Shown: one piece after another, positions 40,768 through 49,322 of the stretch
Position numbering within the stretch: position 1 is the first letter of the stretch
Layout of the letters: the number at the start of each line of letters is the position of its first letter
DNA from: DATJGF01 sp035495315
Lineage (GTDB): Bacteria; Verrucomicrobiota; Verrucomicrobiia; Limisphaerales; UBA8199
NCBI GenBank assembly: GCA_035495315.1
Contig: DATJGF010000044.1
Location: 1 to 64,000, forward strand
Reading direction: 5' to 3'
Length of the DNA: 64,000 nucleotides
Program-made: the position numbers and the translations under genes
Notes under the pieces: model-generated
Told to the model about the DNA's origin: nothing
What the model saw: only the letters and a program-made list of their open reading frames with translations
The model's database searches: none

Positions 40768-42144
40768 ATGATGGAGTGGCCCGGAGAATCCGCTATGCAA
40801 AAGCCCCGCTTAAGCTTCTGGCAGATCTGGAACATGAGTTTTGGTTTCTTCGGCATCCAATTCGGCTGGGGACTCCAGATGGCCAACATGAGCGCGATTT
40901 ACCAGTACCTCGGCGCCAAGGAATCGGACATTGCGGTGCTTTGGCTGGCGGCTCCGCTCACCGGTTTGCTGGTGCAGCCGATCATCGGCTATGCCAGTGA
41001 CCGGACCTGGGGAAAACTGGGACGACGTCGTCCTTACTTTTTAGTTGGGGCGCTCCTGGCGAGCCTTGCGCTGATCGCGATGCCGAACTCCGGAACCGTC
41101 TGGATGGCGGCCGGGCTGCTTTGGATTCTTGATGCAAGCATCAATGTCACGATGGAACCATTTCGAGCATTCGTTGGAGACCTCTTGCCCAAAGAACAAC
41201 GGAAGAGCGGGTTCGCCATGCAGAGTTTGTTGATTGGCCTCGGCGCGGTTTTGTCTTCGGGACTGCCCTATGTGCTTACCAATGTGTTTCACCTAACGAG
41301 CGACTCCGGCCAAAGCGCGATACCCCGCACCGTTCAGGTTTCGTTTTATATCGGGTCGATCGTGTTTTTGGCAGCAGTGCTTTACACGATCGGCACAACG
41401 AAGGAATATCCTCCGGAAGACATGGAGGCGTTTCAAAAAGCGAGGCGCGAATCCGCTGGCATAGGTCACGTCTTCCAGGAAATTGTCCAAGGCATATTCT
41501 CGATGCCCAAAGCAATGCGCCAACTTGCGCTGGTCCAGTTTTTCACGTGGTTCGCGCTTTTCTGCATGTGGATCTATTTCGTGCCGGCAGTAGCAACCAA
41601 GGTCTTTGGCGGCGAACCGGGCTCCCCGGCATATCAACGCGGCAACGAGTGGGGTGGGCTTTGTTTCTCGGTTTATAACGGGACGGCGTTTGCTTTTGCG
41701 TTTGTATTGTTAGCGCTGGTTCGCCGTTTCTCCGCGCGGGCGATTCACCGGGTTTGCCTCTTCTGCGGGGGGAGCGGCCTTATCCTGGCGGTGATTTTCC
41801 ACAACCAATATTTCCTCATCGCGTCGATGCTCCTGGTGGGTATCGCCTGGGCCAGCATCCTGTCGATGCCCTACGCGATGCTATCGAACGCTATCCCGGC
41901 GGAAAAAATGGGCTTCTACATGGGCGTCTTCAACTTTTTCATCGTTATTCCGCAGATATTGGCCTCGCTCGGACTCGGCGCGTTGATGAAGTCACTGCTG
42001 GGCGACAACCCGATGAATGCAGTTTTTTTGGGCGGCTGTTCGATGATCGTTGCGGGTCTGTGTGTCGCCCTGGTGCCGCACGATGTGGATAGCTTCGCTG
42101 CCACTGAACCCCTGGAACAAGTCCCGCAGCAGGCGACGAGCTAG
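40768..42144 (+). CDS. MFS/GPH-type sugar transporter (SLC45-like)
   Basis: A 458-residue membrane protein with about twelve hydrophobic segments. ATG 40768 has a GGGAAAG sequence just upstream; ATG 40795 (MQKPRLSFWQIWNM) is also possible and gives the usual family start. Motifs: WQIWNMSFGFFGIQFGWGLQ, PIIGYASDRTWGKLGRRRPY (cytoplasmic loop 2-3 signature), INVTMEPFRAFVGDLLP, and a second loop EKMGFYMGVFNFFIVIPQIL. The pattern fits the sucrose/maltose cation symporter group that includes SLC45. It is divergent from the DPE2 gene and probably imports (or exports) maltose or a related disaccharide. Confidence 0.87.
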   Translation: MMEWPGESAMQKPRLSFWQIWNMSFGFFGIQFGWGLQMANMSAIYQYLGAKESDIAVLWLAAPLTGLLVQPIIGYASDRTWGKLGRRRPYFLVGALLASLALIAMPNSGTVWMAAGLLWILDASINVTMEPFRAFVGDLLPKEQRKSGFAMQSLLIGLGAVLSSGLPYVLTNVFHLTSDSGQSAIPRTVQVSFYIGSIVFLAAVLYTIGTTKEYPPEDMEAFQKARRESAGIGHVFQEIVQGIFSMPKAMRQLALVQFFTWFALFCMWIYFVPAVATKVFGGEPGSPAYQRGNEWGGLCFSVYNGTAFAFAFVLLALVRRFSARAIHRVCLFCGGSGLILAVIFHNQYFLIASMLLVGIAWASILSMPYAMLSNAIPAEKMGFYMGVFNFFIVIPQILASLGLGALMKSLLGDNPMNAVFLGGCSMIVAGLCVALVPHDVDSFAATEPLEQVPQQATS

Positions 42145-42354
42145 ACGACAGAAATACCGAACTCTGAATTCCGAGAGCCGAAAGGTCAAAGATCGAAGTC
42201 CGAAGCAAGCTTCATTGTTACTTCGGAATCCGGTCATTCCTTCGGCCTTCGATCGGGCGTATTTTCACACTACCCTCGGAAGGCCGGACTATAATTCATC
42301 CGGCTGGACGCGAAAAATCGGTACTTTCTGCCGGATTTGTTCCACTGAATGCAA

Positions 42355-42955
42355 CCCGCTCTTATTAACACCCCGCTTCAGCCCAATCCATGCAGTTGTT
42401 AGTTGCTTCGCTGCTCTTATTAACCCCCAGCTTCAGCTGGGGGCTGGCTGTGTGCAGAGCCTTTGCGAACCGCTTCAGCGGTTTCCCGTCGGCCAGCGGC
42501 GGAGCACGCGCTGGGGGAAACCGCTTCATGAAGCGGTTGACACCAAGTTCCCGCTTCCACACCTCGCTGAAGCGAGGTGTTGATGAGAGCGGGCGGAGTT
42601 CCCAAATGGCATTCAGACACGAACAGGAGGAAAAGGAGAGAACAGAGGTCCGACGAGGCTCTACCCGGCTTTCACATGGAGTCACCTTTTGGAGAGCGGA
42701 CGCTATATTTCAACACGCAGACTGGGCTTGTATTTCTGTATTTCAGCTTCTGGTATCTCTGTTGTCTCCTGTTCAACTGCATAGATTGGGCTTCAGCGGG
42801 GTATGGAAGTGCCCTAGACTCGTTCCAACCGCTTCATTCAGCGGTTTCTGAATAGCGTGCTTGTTCGGTCCACCCAGGAAAACACTGAATGAAGCGGTTC
42901 GGATGGGTTCTGCAGAGCGCCTCCCCCAGCTTGAAGCTGGGGGTTAATGAGAGCA
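42355..42955. repeat. Dense palindrome cluster, family 4 (CCCCCAGCT..AGCTGGGGG), in an 846-bp gene-free block
   Basis: The gap 42145-42990 has no credible gene. It holds palindromes at 42424-42443 (CCCCCAGCTTCAGCTGGGGG), 42468-42483 (AACCGCTTCAGCGGTT), 42519-42538 (AACCGCTTCATGAAGCGGTT), 42559-42580 (ACACCTCGCTGAAGCGAGGT and GT), 42827-42846 (AACCGCTTCATTCAGCGGTT) and 42923-42943 (CCCCCAGCTTGAAGCTGGGG and G). Four carry a shared tail, TTAATGAGAGC or its complement GCTCTTATTAA (near 42355, 42414, 42580, 42944); the first pair points left and the last pair points right, bounding a block of about 600 bases. Left of it, 42160-42290 is low-complexity CGAA/TTCGG sequence. Confidence 0.75.
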
Positions 42956-42990
42956 GTTGCGATCGCAAGTGCATCGAATCGGACTCGGAT

Positions 42991-44958
42991 TTATCTCATC
43001 CGGCTCAGCGCTTCCTGCGCCTTGCGCTTGACCTCGTCATTCGTGCCGTTGTCAGCCACCGTCTGGAGCGCTTTCTGACGGTCTTCTAACGAAATGCCCC
43101 CCTGGTTCTTTCGCGCGACTTCAATGATAGCGGCGCAAGCCTCGTCGGCGACGCCAGCTTCGCCAGCATAATTTACCAGCAGAGTCAGTCCATCCGTGCA
43201 AGGAGTACTCTTGAGCACCGTTACTGCCAATTGCTTTTCTTCAGGTCGGGTCAGCAGTGGCACGATTTCTTTAAGCTTGGCGGCCTTATCTGCGCCCTTG
43301 AGTTTTTTGTCCCCTTCCAGGAATTGTAGATAGCCGCGCGAAGCGAGCACCTGATAAGAGGGCTTCGCAGCTGCCTTCGCGACCGTCATTAACGGCGTAG
43401 TAATGGCTTCGTCCTCCGGCCAGGTGTTTGGCCAATTCGACAATGTCCGAACTGCTTCATCCTGGACGGCTTCGTCTTTATCTTCAACGGCCGCGGTAAC
43501 AGCGCCCAAAGCATCGGAACCGCCGGCGGAAGCTAATGCATGCAACGCAACAATGCGCAGCGCGCTGTTTTCGTTGTGCGCAAGAGGCAGCAGGCCTTGC
43601 GCGCAACCGGTGCCACTCCGGGCGCTGATGGCCAGCAAGGCCGCTTCGATATCTCCGCGATCTTTGGCATCGCTGGCGCCTTGGAGCAGCTTCACCAAAT
43701 CATCGATCTGAGAGGCTCCGCCGATAGTTCCGAGCGTCTGCAGCGCGGCCGCGCGGGTTGCCGGATCCGGATCATGTGCGCAGCCGACAATCGCCGGCAC
43801 CGCTCGTCCAAGATTTCTCCTTCCAGCCAGTTCAATCGCAACCTGGCGGTCCTTTCCTTTTGATTGCTGCAGGCGATTGATAATTTCCCGATCCAAATCC
43901 TCGCCGGACATTCTACCTAATGCCGCCAACGCAGCCTGCGCCAGGGAGCGATCGGTATCGGCAGCTACCGTTAACAAGACTGGAACACTGGAAGATCTGC
44001 CAAGCCGATCGAGCACGCCAACCGCGGTGAGCCGCAGTTCTTTCGAGCCGCTTTTGGCTGAATCAATAACGGTCGCCAGGGCGTCAGGATCATCGCGGTC
44101 AGCCAGCGCAAGCAATATTAACGGCTTTCTCTCTGTCGGCGCGCCATGCAATTCGGTGATCACGGCTTTAGTCGCGTCACTGCCCGGCAATTCACGGGCA
44201 GCTTTGAGACCAATGCCGAAAAAGGCCTGGTCGCCCGATCGGAGTTGCTCCACCAGCAATGGGATTCCTGCCGATTGTCGCGCCAAAATCGCCCCACGGG
44301 TCGCCTCCAGTCGTTTCTGCTTGGGCACTTCCGCTTTCCGCACGGCATCATAAAGCTTCACTGCGTTACTGGATTTCTCATCGGCGAGGAATCTTTCCGC
44401 GCACCGGATGCACCCCTCGGCAACGGCGGCTCGCGAGCCCGGCGGAGACTTTGCCAGATAACCGTTTAACTTTTTGGCGGCCTGCGTTCCCCCGATTTTA
44501 CCCAGAGCAACTGCAGCAGCCGATGCTACCTCCGGGTCCGGATCCTTCATTTTGCCGGCGAGCTGGCTGACGGCTTTGGCGTCGCGCCGAACACCGATCG
44601 AATTAATGATGCCGACAAGGACCAGACCATTGGCTTTACCCAGTGCCTGGCGAAGCGCCACATCCGATGCCGGGCCCGGAATCACTTCCAATGCAGTCCG
44701 CGCCCAGGAAGTCAAATGCGGGTCCAATAAGAGAGGGGCCAATGCGGGCACTGCGGCCTCGGTGCCATACACCGCCAGCCGCTTGCAGGTGATGGCCTTT
44801 TCCTGCGGCGGCGCGGCGGATTGCAAGACTGCGATAAGCTGCGTCTCATTTGTGCTCGACGCGGCGGCGGCCGAGCATATTGCTGGCATCACGGCACCGA
44901 GCAGAAGAGCACCGAGCACAGCTGATCGAAAATTGGAAATTGAAGATTCAAAATTCAT
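42991..44958 (-). CDS. Exported HEAT-repeat protein
   Basis: A 655-residue protein started at ATG 44958, which is preceded by AAAGGAAAATT, a good ribosome-binding site; the frame is open 79 codons further upstream but that part would overlap the oxidoreductase gene. A signal peptide (SAVLGALLLGAVMPAICSAA) is followed by HEAT/armadillo-like repeats to the end, e.g. KMKDPDPEVASAAAVALGKI, AAATDTDRS-type LTVAADTDRSLAQAALAALG, GCAHDPDPATRAAALQTLG, and VEDKDEAVQDEAVRTLSNW. Such solenoids bind proteins. It follows the Gfo/Idh/MocA gene by about 40 bases on the same strand, so the two probably form an operon. The first ten codons fall in an A/T-rich repeat-like stretch. Confidence 0.82.
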   Translation of the reverse strand: MNFESSISNFRSAVLGALLLGAVMPAICSAAAASSTNETQLIAVLQSAAPPQEKAITCKRLAVYGTEAAVPALAPLLLDPHLTSWARTALEVIPGPASDVALRQALGKANGLVLVGIINSIGVRRDAKAVSQLAGKMKDPDPEVASAAAVALGKIGGTQAAKKLNGYLAKSPPGSRAAVAEGCIRCAERFLADEKSSNAVKLYDAVRKAEVPKQKRLEATRGAILARQSAGIPLLVEQLRSGDQAFFGIGLKAARELPGSDATKAVITELHGAPTERKPLILLALADRDDPDALATVIDSAKSGSKELRLTAVGVLDRLGRSSSVPVLLTVAADTDRSLAQAALAALGRMSGEDLDREIINRLQQSKGKDRQVAIELAGRRNLGRAVPAIVGCAHDPDPATRAAALQTLGTIGGASQIDDLVKLLQGASDAKDRGDIEAALLAISARSGTGCAQGLLPLAHNENSALRIVALHALASAGGSDALGAVTAAVEDKDEAVQDEAVRTLSNWPNTWPEDEAITTPLMTVAKAAAKPSYQVLASRGYLQFLEGDKKLKGADKAAKLKEIVPLLTRPEEKQLAVTVLKSTPCTDGLTLLVNYAGEAGVADEACAAIIEVARKNQGGISLEDRQKALQTVADNGTNDEVKRKAQEALSRMR

Positions 44959-44999
44959 AATTTTCCTTTCACAGGGTGTGTTATTTCTGAATGTGTCGC

Positions 45000-46280
45000 C
45001 TAGATCCTCCAGGGCTCGCGCAACGCCTCGGAGCGCAGGCGATTGGCCTGTTCGTCTCCAACGAACATGTTCGTAACCGGATCGAAGTTCAGTTTGCGGT
45101 TCAGGAACAATGAAATATTCGATGCGTGGCAAGCGATGTGCGCATGACAAGCCGCATCCGCATTGGCACGCGTCTGGGCCCGCGTTTTCACGCAATCAAG
45201 GAAATTGCGAACGTGCAGGTTCGCCGGGTAACCCGCGATTTTAGCCCCCTTGCCGATGAGCAGCGAAGGCGAGCTGGCGACAATCTCGGCGTCATCACCG
45301 GTTTCGACCCAGCCCGTTTCACCTTCAAACCGCACGGGGCAGGAACCGAGCGGCAGCCAGCCATCGTCGCGCAGGATCAGCCTCACACCATTGCCATAAC
45401 GCGCGTATAATTCTTTGCCTTTGGGTTCGTATTCCACGGGAGCCGTATTGTCGGCATCGTTGGCCCATTGGCAGAGATCGACGCAGTGCGAGCCCCATTC
45501 GAGGCAACCGCCGCCGGTTAACCCTCCGCCCTTTTCAAAATTGAAGCCGTCGAGCAGCTTCTTGTTGAATGGCCGCCAGGCGGCCGGCCCAAGATAAAGA
45601 TCCCAATCGATTTGGTTCTTGTCCGGCTCAGGCTGTTCGGGTTCCCAACCGCTGCTCACCGTAGCCAATCCGTACGGGTGGGCATAGACCGTGTGTAGCT
45701 TGCCGAGTTTTCCGCGCCGCGCCAAATCAATCGCAAAGGCGAAATTGGGCAGACTGCGCCGCTGCGTTCCTGCCTGGAAAACACGGCCCGTCCGGCGGAA
45801 CGTTTCTGCTAGTTGAAGGCTTTGGACGATATTCTTGGTGCAAGGTTTCTCACAATAAACGTCCTTGCCGGCATTGGCGGCCATCGTTGCGGCCGTCGCG
45901 TGCCAATTCGGCCCGGTAGCGATCAACACCGCGTCGATGTCGTCGCGAACGAGCAGTTCCCGTAAATCGCGATACATCGCGCAATTGGTGTTGCCGTATT
46001 TGTCATCAGCCCGCTTTTTCACCTTTTCGCGTTGCGTCGCCTTGATATCGGCAATCGCCACGAAGCGCACATCCGGCTCTTCGAGGAAACAACCCAGGAC
46101 ATAGCTCCCGCGGTTGCCAATACCTATCGCGCCAAGCACGATTTGCTCGCTCGGAGCAACACCGCCATCCCGGCCCAGCAGCCTCGCCGGCACAAATTGA
46201 GGTGCGGCGAGCAGAGCGCCCGCTTTCAATCCGGTTTTGAGAAAATACCGACGGCTAAAGTGGGATTCTGGTTTAGACAT
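45000..46280 (-). CDS. Tat-exported Gfo/Idh/MocA family oxidoreductase
   Basis: A 426-residue protein started at ATG 46280. A twin-arginine signal is clear (SHFSRRYFLKTGLKAGALLA). The Rossmann domain has GAIGIGNRGSYVLGCFLEE; the family motif CEKP is in NAGKDVYCEKPCTKNIVQSL; the second domain includes CLEWGSHCVDLCQWAN. Members of this family act on sugars, glycosides or inositol with NAD(P); exported forms are very common in Verrucomicrobiota and Planctomycetota and often have tightly bound cofactor. The substrate is unknown. It lies upstream of the HEAT-repeat gene in the same direction. Confidence 0.9.
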   Translation of the reverse strand: MSKPESHFSRRYFLKTGLKAGALLAAPQFVPARLLGRDGGVAPSEQIVLGAIGIGNRGSYVLGCFLEEPDVRFVAIADIKATQREKVKKRADDKYGNTNCAMYRDLRELLVRDDIDAVLIATGPNWHATAATMAANAGKDVYCEKPCTKNIVQSLQLAETFRRTGRVFQAGTQRRSLPNFAFAIDLARRGKLGKLHTVYAHPYGLATVSSGWEPEQPEPDKNQIDWDLYLGPAAWRPFNKKLLDGFNFEKGGGLTGGGCLEWGSHCVDLCQWANDADNTAPVEYEPKGKELYARYGNGVRLILRDDGWLPLGSCPVRFEGETGWVETGDDAEIVASSPSLLIGKGAKIAGYPANLHVRNFLDCVKTRAQTRANADAACHAHIACHASNISLFLNRKLNFDPVTNMFVGDEQANRLRSEALREPWRI

Positions 46281-46416
46281 GATTAATCTCCAGGGTTGGG
46301 ACTGCACACAATTTCAGTGGTCAGAGGGTTCATCTTTTCCGCTCGCAAAGGAGCTGGACCGATCTGCGCCAGATTATTGCGAACGAACGGGTCGCTGTCG
46401 ATCACTTTCGGTGAGG

Positions 46417-46485
46417 GATTAGGATTACGATTAGGATTAGGAATGTTTCATAATCCTAATCCTGCTCGTAATCCTAATCCTAATC
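46417..46485. repeat. Long inverted repeat of TTAGGA/TCCTAA hexamers
   Basis: GATTAGGATTACGATTAGGA-type units at 46417-46442 face TAATCCTAATCCTGCTCGTA and ATCCTAATCCTAATC at 46451-46485 across a nine-base loop (ATGTTTCAT). Almost the whole of each arm can pair, leaving only a two-base bulge and flanking hexamers unpaired. It stands in the 229-bp gap between the dehydratase stop (46510) and the oxidoreductase start (46280); being on the path of a minus-strand transcript, it may act as terminator or attenuator. Confidence 0.7.
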
Positions 46486-46509
46486 GAGACCGCCGGCTTG
46501 CTGCGCTTA

Positions 46510-48063
46510 TCAAAACGTTGGCCCTAATTGCCAGGGGGCGAATTCTTCGTCGCCAATCCCCGCCAGTTCGCTTTTGGTTCTCTCGCCGCTGGCGACGGAA
46601 AGGATTTTGTCGAAGATCCGCATGCCGACCTGCTCGACGGTCTCGGTGCCATCGACGATCGTGCCGGCGTTGAGGTCCATGTCTTCCTCCATCCATTGAT
46701 AGAGGGCGGTGTTGGTCGCGACCTTGATGCAAGGCGCAGGTTTGCAGCCATAAACACTGCCACGGCCGGTGGTAAACACGGCAATGTTGCAGCCGCCGGC
46801 CACCAAACCCGTCATGCTGACCGGATCCAAGCCCGGAGTATCCATAAAGCAAAATCCTGCCGTGGTAACCGGCTCGGCGTATTCATATACCGCGGCGAGA
46901 GGTGATTGGCCGCCTTTGGCAACGGCCCCCAGGCTCTTTTCATAAATATTAGTTAAGCCGCCTTCCTTGTTCCCGTGGGAAGGATTGTTGTCGATCGTGG
47001 AATGATGTTGCCGCACGTGCTGCTCCCACCAGTGAATACGCGCGATTAGTTTTTCACCGACCTCGCGACTGACGGCGCGCCGGGTCAGCAGATGTTCGGC
47101 GCCGTAAATCTCGGGCGTCTCCGCCAACACCGAACTGCCGCCGTGTCGCACCAATTCATCCGAAGCGATGCCCAAAGCGGGGTTGGCGGTGATGCCGCTA
47201 TAGCCATCCGAGCCACCACAGTTTTCGGCCAGGACGAGTTTTGCGGCGGGTTGCCGCGTTCGTCTATAATCATTGGCGAAAGGCAGCAACTTCTGCACGG
47301 CGGCCACACCGGCCTCTACGGTCTTACGCACGCCGCCCTTGCCTTGAATGTTCATGAAGACCGGGGCGCCCTGCCCCTGGCCCTCCTGCCCTAGTTGGTG
47401 CGCTTTGCGGATGGAATCGATTTGATTGACCTCGCATCCCAAACCAATCATGACATATCCGGAGATATTGGGATGCCGCGCAATCCCGGCCAGCACGCGT
47501 TGCAAGACCACTTGCGGTTGGCCGGGATCTAAACCACAACCGCCCTTGTGGGTAAACGCGATCACTCCATCAACATTTGGGAAATCCTTTCGGAAGGATT
47601 CGGTCCGGAAGCGGTCGCGCACGTAATTCGAAACCGAGGCAGAGCAATTGACGCTCGAGATCACGGCGAGGTAGTTGCGCGTGCCAACACGTCCATCCGG
47701 CCGCGCATAACCTTGAAAACAGCGAGTGTGCTCTGGTGGATGATAAGCAACGGGCCGTGCATCGGCGCAGAACTGGTAATCTCTTTGAAAATCCAACATC
47801 TGGAGATTATGCGTATGCACGTGCGCGCCCGGTTCGATCGGCCCCCGCGCAAATCCAATAATTTGACCATATTTTTTGATGGGCGAACGGTCGGGAATCG
47901 CACCCACCGCAATTTTGTGACCGGCGGGGATCGGCTGGGTAAGGCGGCAAGTTTGGTAGTCTAACTGCAGTTCATCGCCTGTCTTCAGCGGCCGCTTCAG
48001 GACCGCCACACTGTCTGCTTTGTGCAGCAGTATGGCGACATCGGCCAGCATCTTGAGAGCCAT
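46510..48063 (-). CDS. UxaA-family altronate/galactarate dehydratase
   Basis: A 517-residue hydro-lyase. The N-terminal SAF-type domain (about 8-95) includes VAVLKRPLKTGDELQ, IPAGHKIAVGAIPDRSPIKK and GAHVHTHNLQ; the C-terminal catalytic domain has GRVGTRNYLAVISSVNCSAS, AFTHKGGCGLDPGQPQVVLQ, MIGLGCEVNQI, LAENCGGSDGYSGITANPAL, FCFMDTPGLDPVSMTGLVAG and TTGRGSVYGCKPAPCIKVAT. These match altronate/galactarate dehydratase, which converts aldonates or aldarates to keto-deoxy acids using a metal site held by conserved Cys. The substrate cannot be fixed; D-altronate from galacturonate is most likely. It begins 31 bases after the STAS-like gene and may share its transcript. Confidence 0.9.
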   Translation of the reverse strand: MALKMLADVAILLHKADSVAVLKRPLKTGDELQLDYQTCRLTQPIPAGHKIAVGAIPDRSPIKKYGQIIGFARGPIEPGAHVHTHNLQMLDFQRDYQFCADARPVAYHPPEHTRCFQGYARPDGRVGTRNYLAVISSVNCSASVSNYVRDRFRTESFRKDFPNVDGVIAFTHKGGCGLDPGQPQVVLQRVLAGIARHPNISGYVMIGLGCEVNQIDSIRKAHQLGQEGQGQGAPVFMNIQGKGGVRKTVEAGVAAVQKLLPFANDYRRTRQPAAKLVLAENCGGSDGYSGITANPALGIASDELVRHGGSSVLAETPEIYGAEHLLTRRAVSREVGEKLIARIHWWEQHVRQHHSTIDNNPSHGNKEGGLTNIYEKSLGAVAKGGQSPLAAVYEYAEPVTTAGFCFMDTPGLDPVSMTGLVAGGCNIAVFTTGRGSVYGCKPAPCIKVATNTALYQWMEEDMDLNAGTIVDGTETVEQVGMRIFDKILSVASGERTKSELAGIGDEEFAPWQLGPTF

Positions 48064-48094
48064 ATACGAAGATTATGACGCTGACACCGGCGCG

Positions 48095-48466
48095 TCAAAC
48101 TTCGCTCGCGAGGATCTCTTCGGCTTGCTTCAGCGTCCGACAGGTGACGATCCGCACATTTTTACGGTAATGGAAGAGCGACATGATATTGAAGCCAATA
48201 TCCCGGTGAGGGCGCGGAATGACTCTCACGACCAGTGCGACACCCGCTTCATTAGACAAGTCCATCATCCGTTGCAGGTGCGGTTCACAAGCGAGGTCCA
48301 TCTGCTCCAGGTCGGTGATATCGGTGAGCAGGCGAAAACCCGGCCGCACTTGCCGAACCGCTACTTCACATTCCTTGGCGCAGCGCTCCATTTCCTGGGC
48401 GTCTACCCTTCCGCTGAAGCTCACCTGGAGCAGGTTCGCCGATTGATCAACCCGGCTTTGGTACAT
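48095..48466 (-). CDS. STAS/SpoIIAA-like protein
   Basis: A 123-residue protein with the layout of a SpoIIAA-like or STAS domain: beta strand LLQVSFSGRVDAQEMERCAK, then RPGFRLLTDITDLEQMDLAC and a helix (EPHLQRMMDLSNEAGVALVV), ending KNVRIVTCRTLKQAEEIL. The loop where anti-anti-sigma factors are phosphorylated (DxSG) is not present, so regulation by phosphorylation is doubtful. It is upstream of the dehydratase gene in the same direction. Probable role: small cytoplasmic binding protein; unknown partner. Confidence 0.6.
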   Translation of the reverse strand: MYQSRVDQSANLLQVSFSGRVDAQEMERCAKECEVAVRQVRPGFRLLTDITDLEQMDLACEPHLQRMMDLSNEAGVALVVRVIPRPHRDIGFNIMSLFHYRKNVRIVTCRTLKQAEEILASEV

Positions 48467-48598
48467 TCAGACAAAAGAAGTTGCGACAGAAAAACGAAAC
48501 GACATCGACTTCCAGCGCTGAAGCGAACAGGATCCCCTCGAGGATATTTCTGCCTGAGTTTGTCAGCCACTGGCGCGAAAGGTCGCCGAATGGTCCGG

Positions 48599-49228
48599 CT
48601 ATTTCCTGGCTTGGTCGTAATTCTTGGCTGCTTCAGGCCAATTGACGAGGTTCCAAAAGGCTTTGAGATAGTCAGCGCGCCGATTCTGATATTTCAGGTA
48701 ATACGCATGCTCCCAAACGTCACAGCCAAGAACCGGTATGCCCTCCGCGCCACTGACCCCTTTGCCCATCAATGGATTATCCTGATTCGCGGTCGAGACA
48801 ATCTCGAGCTTGCCGTTGTTCCAGACCAGCCAGGCCCAGCCACTGCCGAACCGGCCGATGCCGGCGGCTTCGAATTTTTCCTTAAAGGCATCGAAGCTGC
48901 CGAAGGTCGATTTGATATCATCACCCAGGCTCCCACTTGGGGCACCACCGGCTTTGGGCGCCAGCAGCTTCCAAAACATCGAATGATTGGCATGGCCGCC
49001 GCCGTTGTTACGCACGACGCCGCGGATATCGGCGGGAACGGCGTCCAGGCTGCTAATAAGTTGTTCGACCGATTTCTTTTCCAGGTCGGGTTTGCCGGCG
49101 ATAGCCTTATTCACATTGGTTACATAAGCCCCGTGATGCTTATCGTGATGAATCTCCATCGTCATTGTGTCGATGTAAGGCTCGAGAGCCTCTTTGGGAT
49201 AAGGAAGCGGCGGTAATTCGTATGCCAT
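48599..49228 (-). CDS. sodA: Superoxide dismutase (Fe/Mn family)
   Basis: A 209-residue enzyme started at ATG 49228 (MAYELPPLPYPKEALEPYID). It converts superoxide to oxygen and hydrogen peroxide. Metal ligands are all visible: H27 (EIHHDKHHGAY), H82 (GGGHANHSMFW), D170 and H174 (GCDVWEHAYYLKYQ). The GGGHANHSMFW, Gln146 in the outer sphere (STANQDNPL) and DVWEHAYYL patterns favour manganese, so I name it sodA, but a cambialistic enzyme is possible. No signal peptide. It is 94 bases from hisH on the same strand. Confidence 0.93.
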   Translation of the reverse strand: MAYELPPLPYPKEALEPYIDTMTMEIHHDKHHGAYVTNVNKAIAGKPDLEKKSVEQLISSLDAVPADIRGVVRNNGGGHANHSMFWKLLAPKAGGAPSGSLGDDIKSTFGSFDAFKEKFEAAGIGRFGSGWAWLVWNNGKLEIVSTANQDNPLMGKGVSGAEGIPVLGCDVWEHAYYLKYQNRRADYLKAFWNLVNWPEAAKNYDQARK

Positions 49229-49322
49229 AAATGTGCTAGTTGATTGTTTACCGTAGTACAAATGCCCTGAGTTCTCCGGGTAATCTGAACGAATAGTGGA
49301 ACATAGCACGTCTGTACCACTG

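Noticed and set aside
42390..42851. Open frame of 153 codons within the palindrome cluster
   Set aside because: Its residues follow the palindromes and it has no ribosome-binding site or recognisable domain; more likely non-coding.
42355..42955. CRISPR array or insertion sequence
   Set aside because: Repeat units are unevenly spaced and differ in the stem, no spacers of equal length are present, and no transposase or cas gene is found.
46417..46485. True telomere or linear chromosome end
   Set aside because: The repeat is internal, only a few hexamers long, and flanked by intact genes on both sides.
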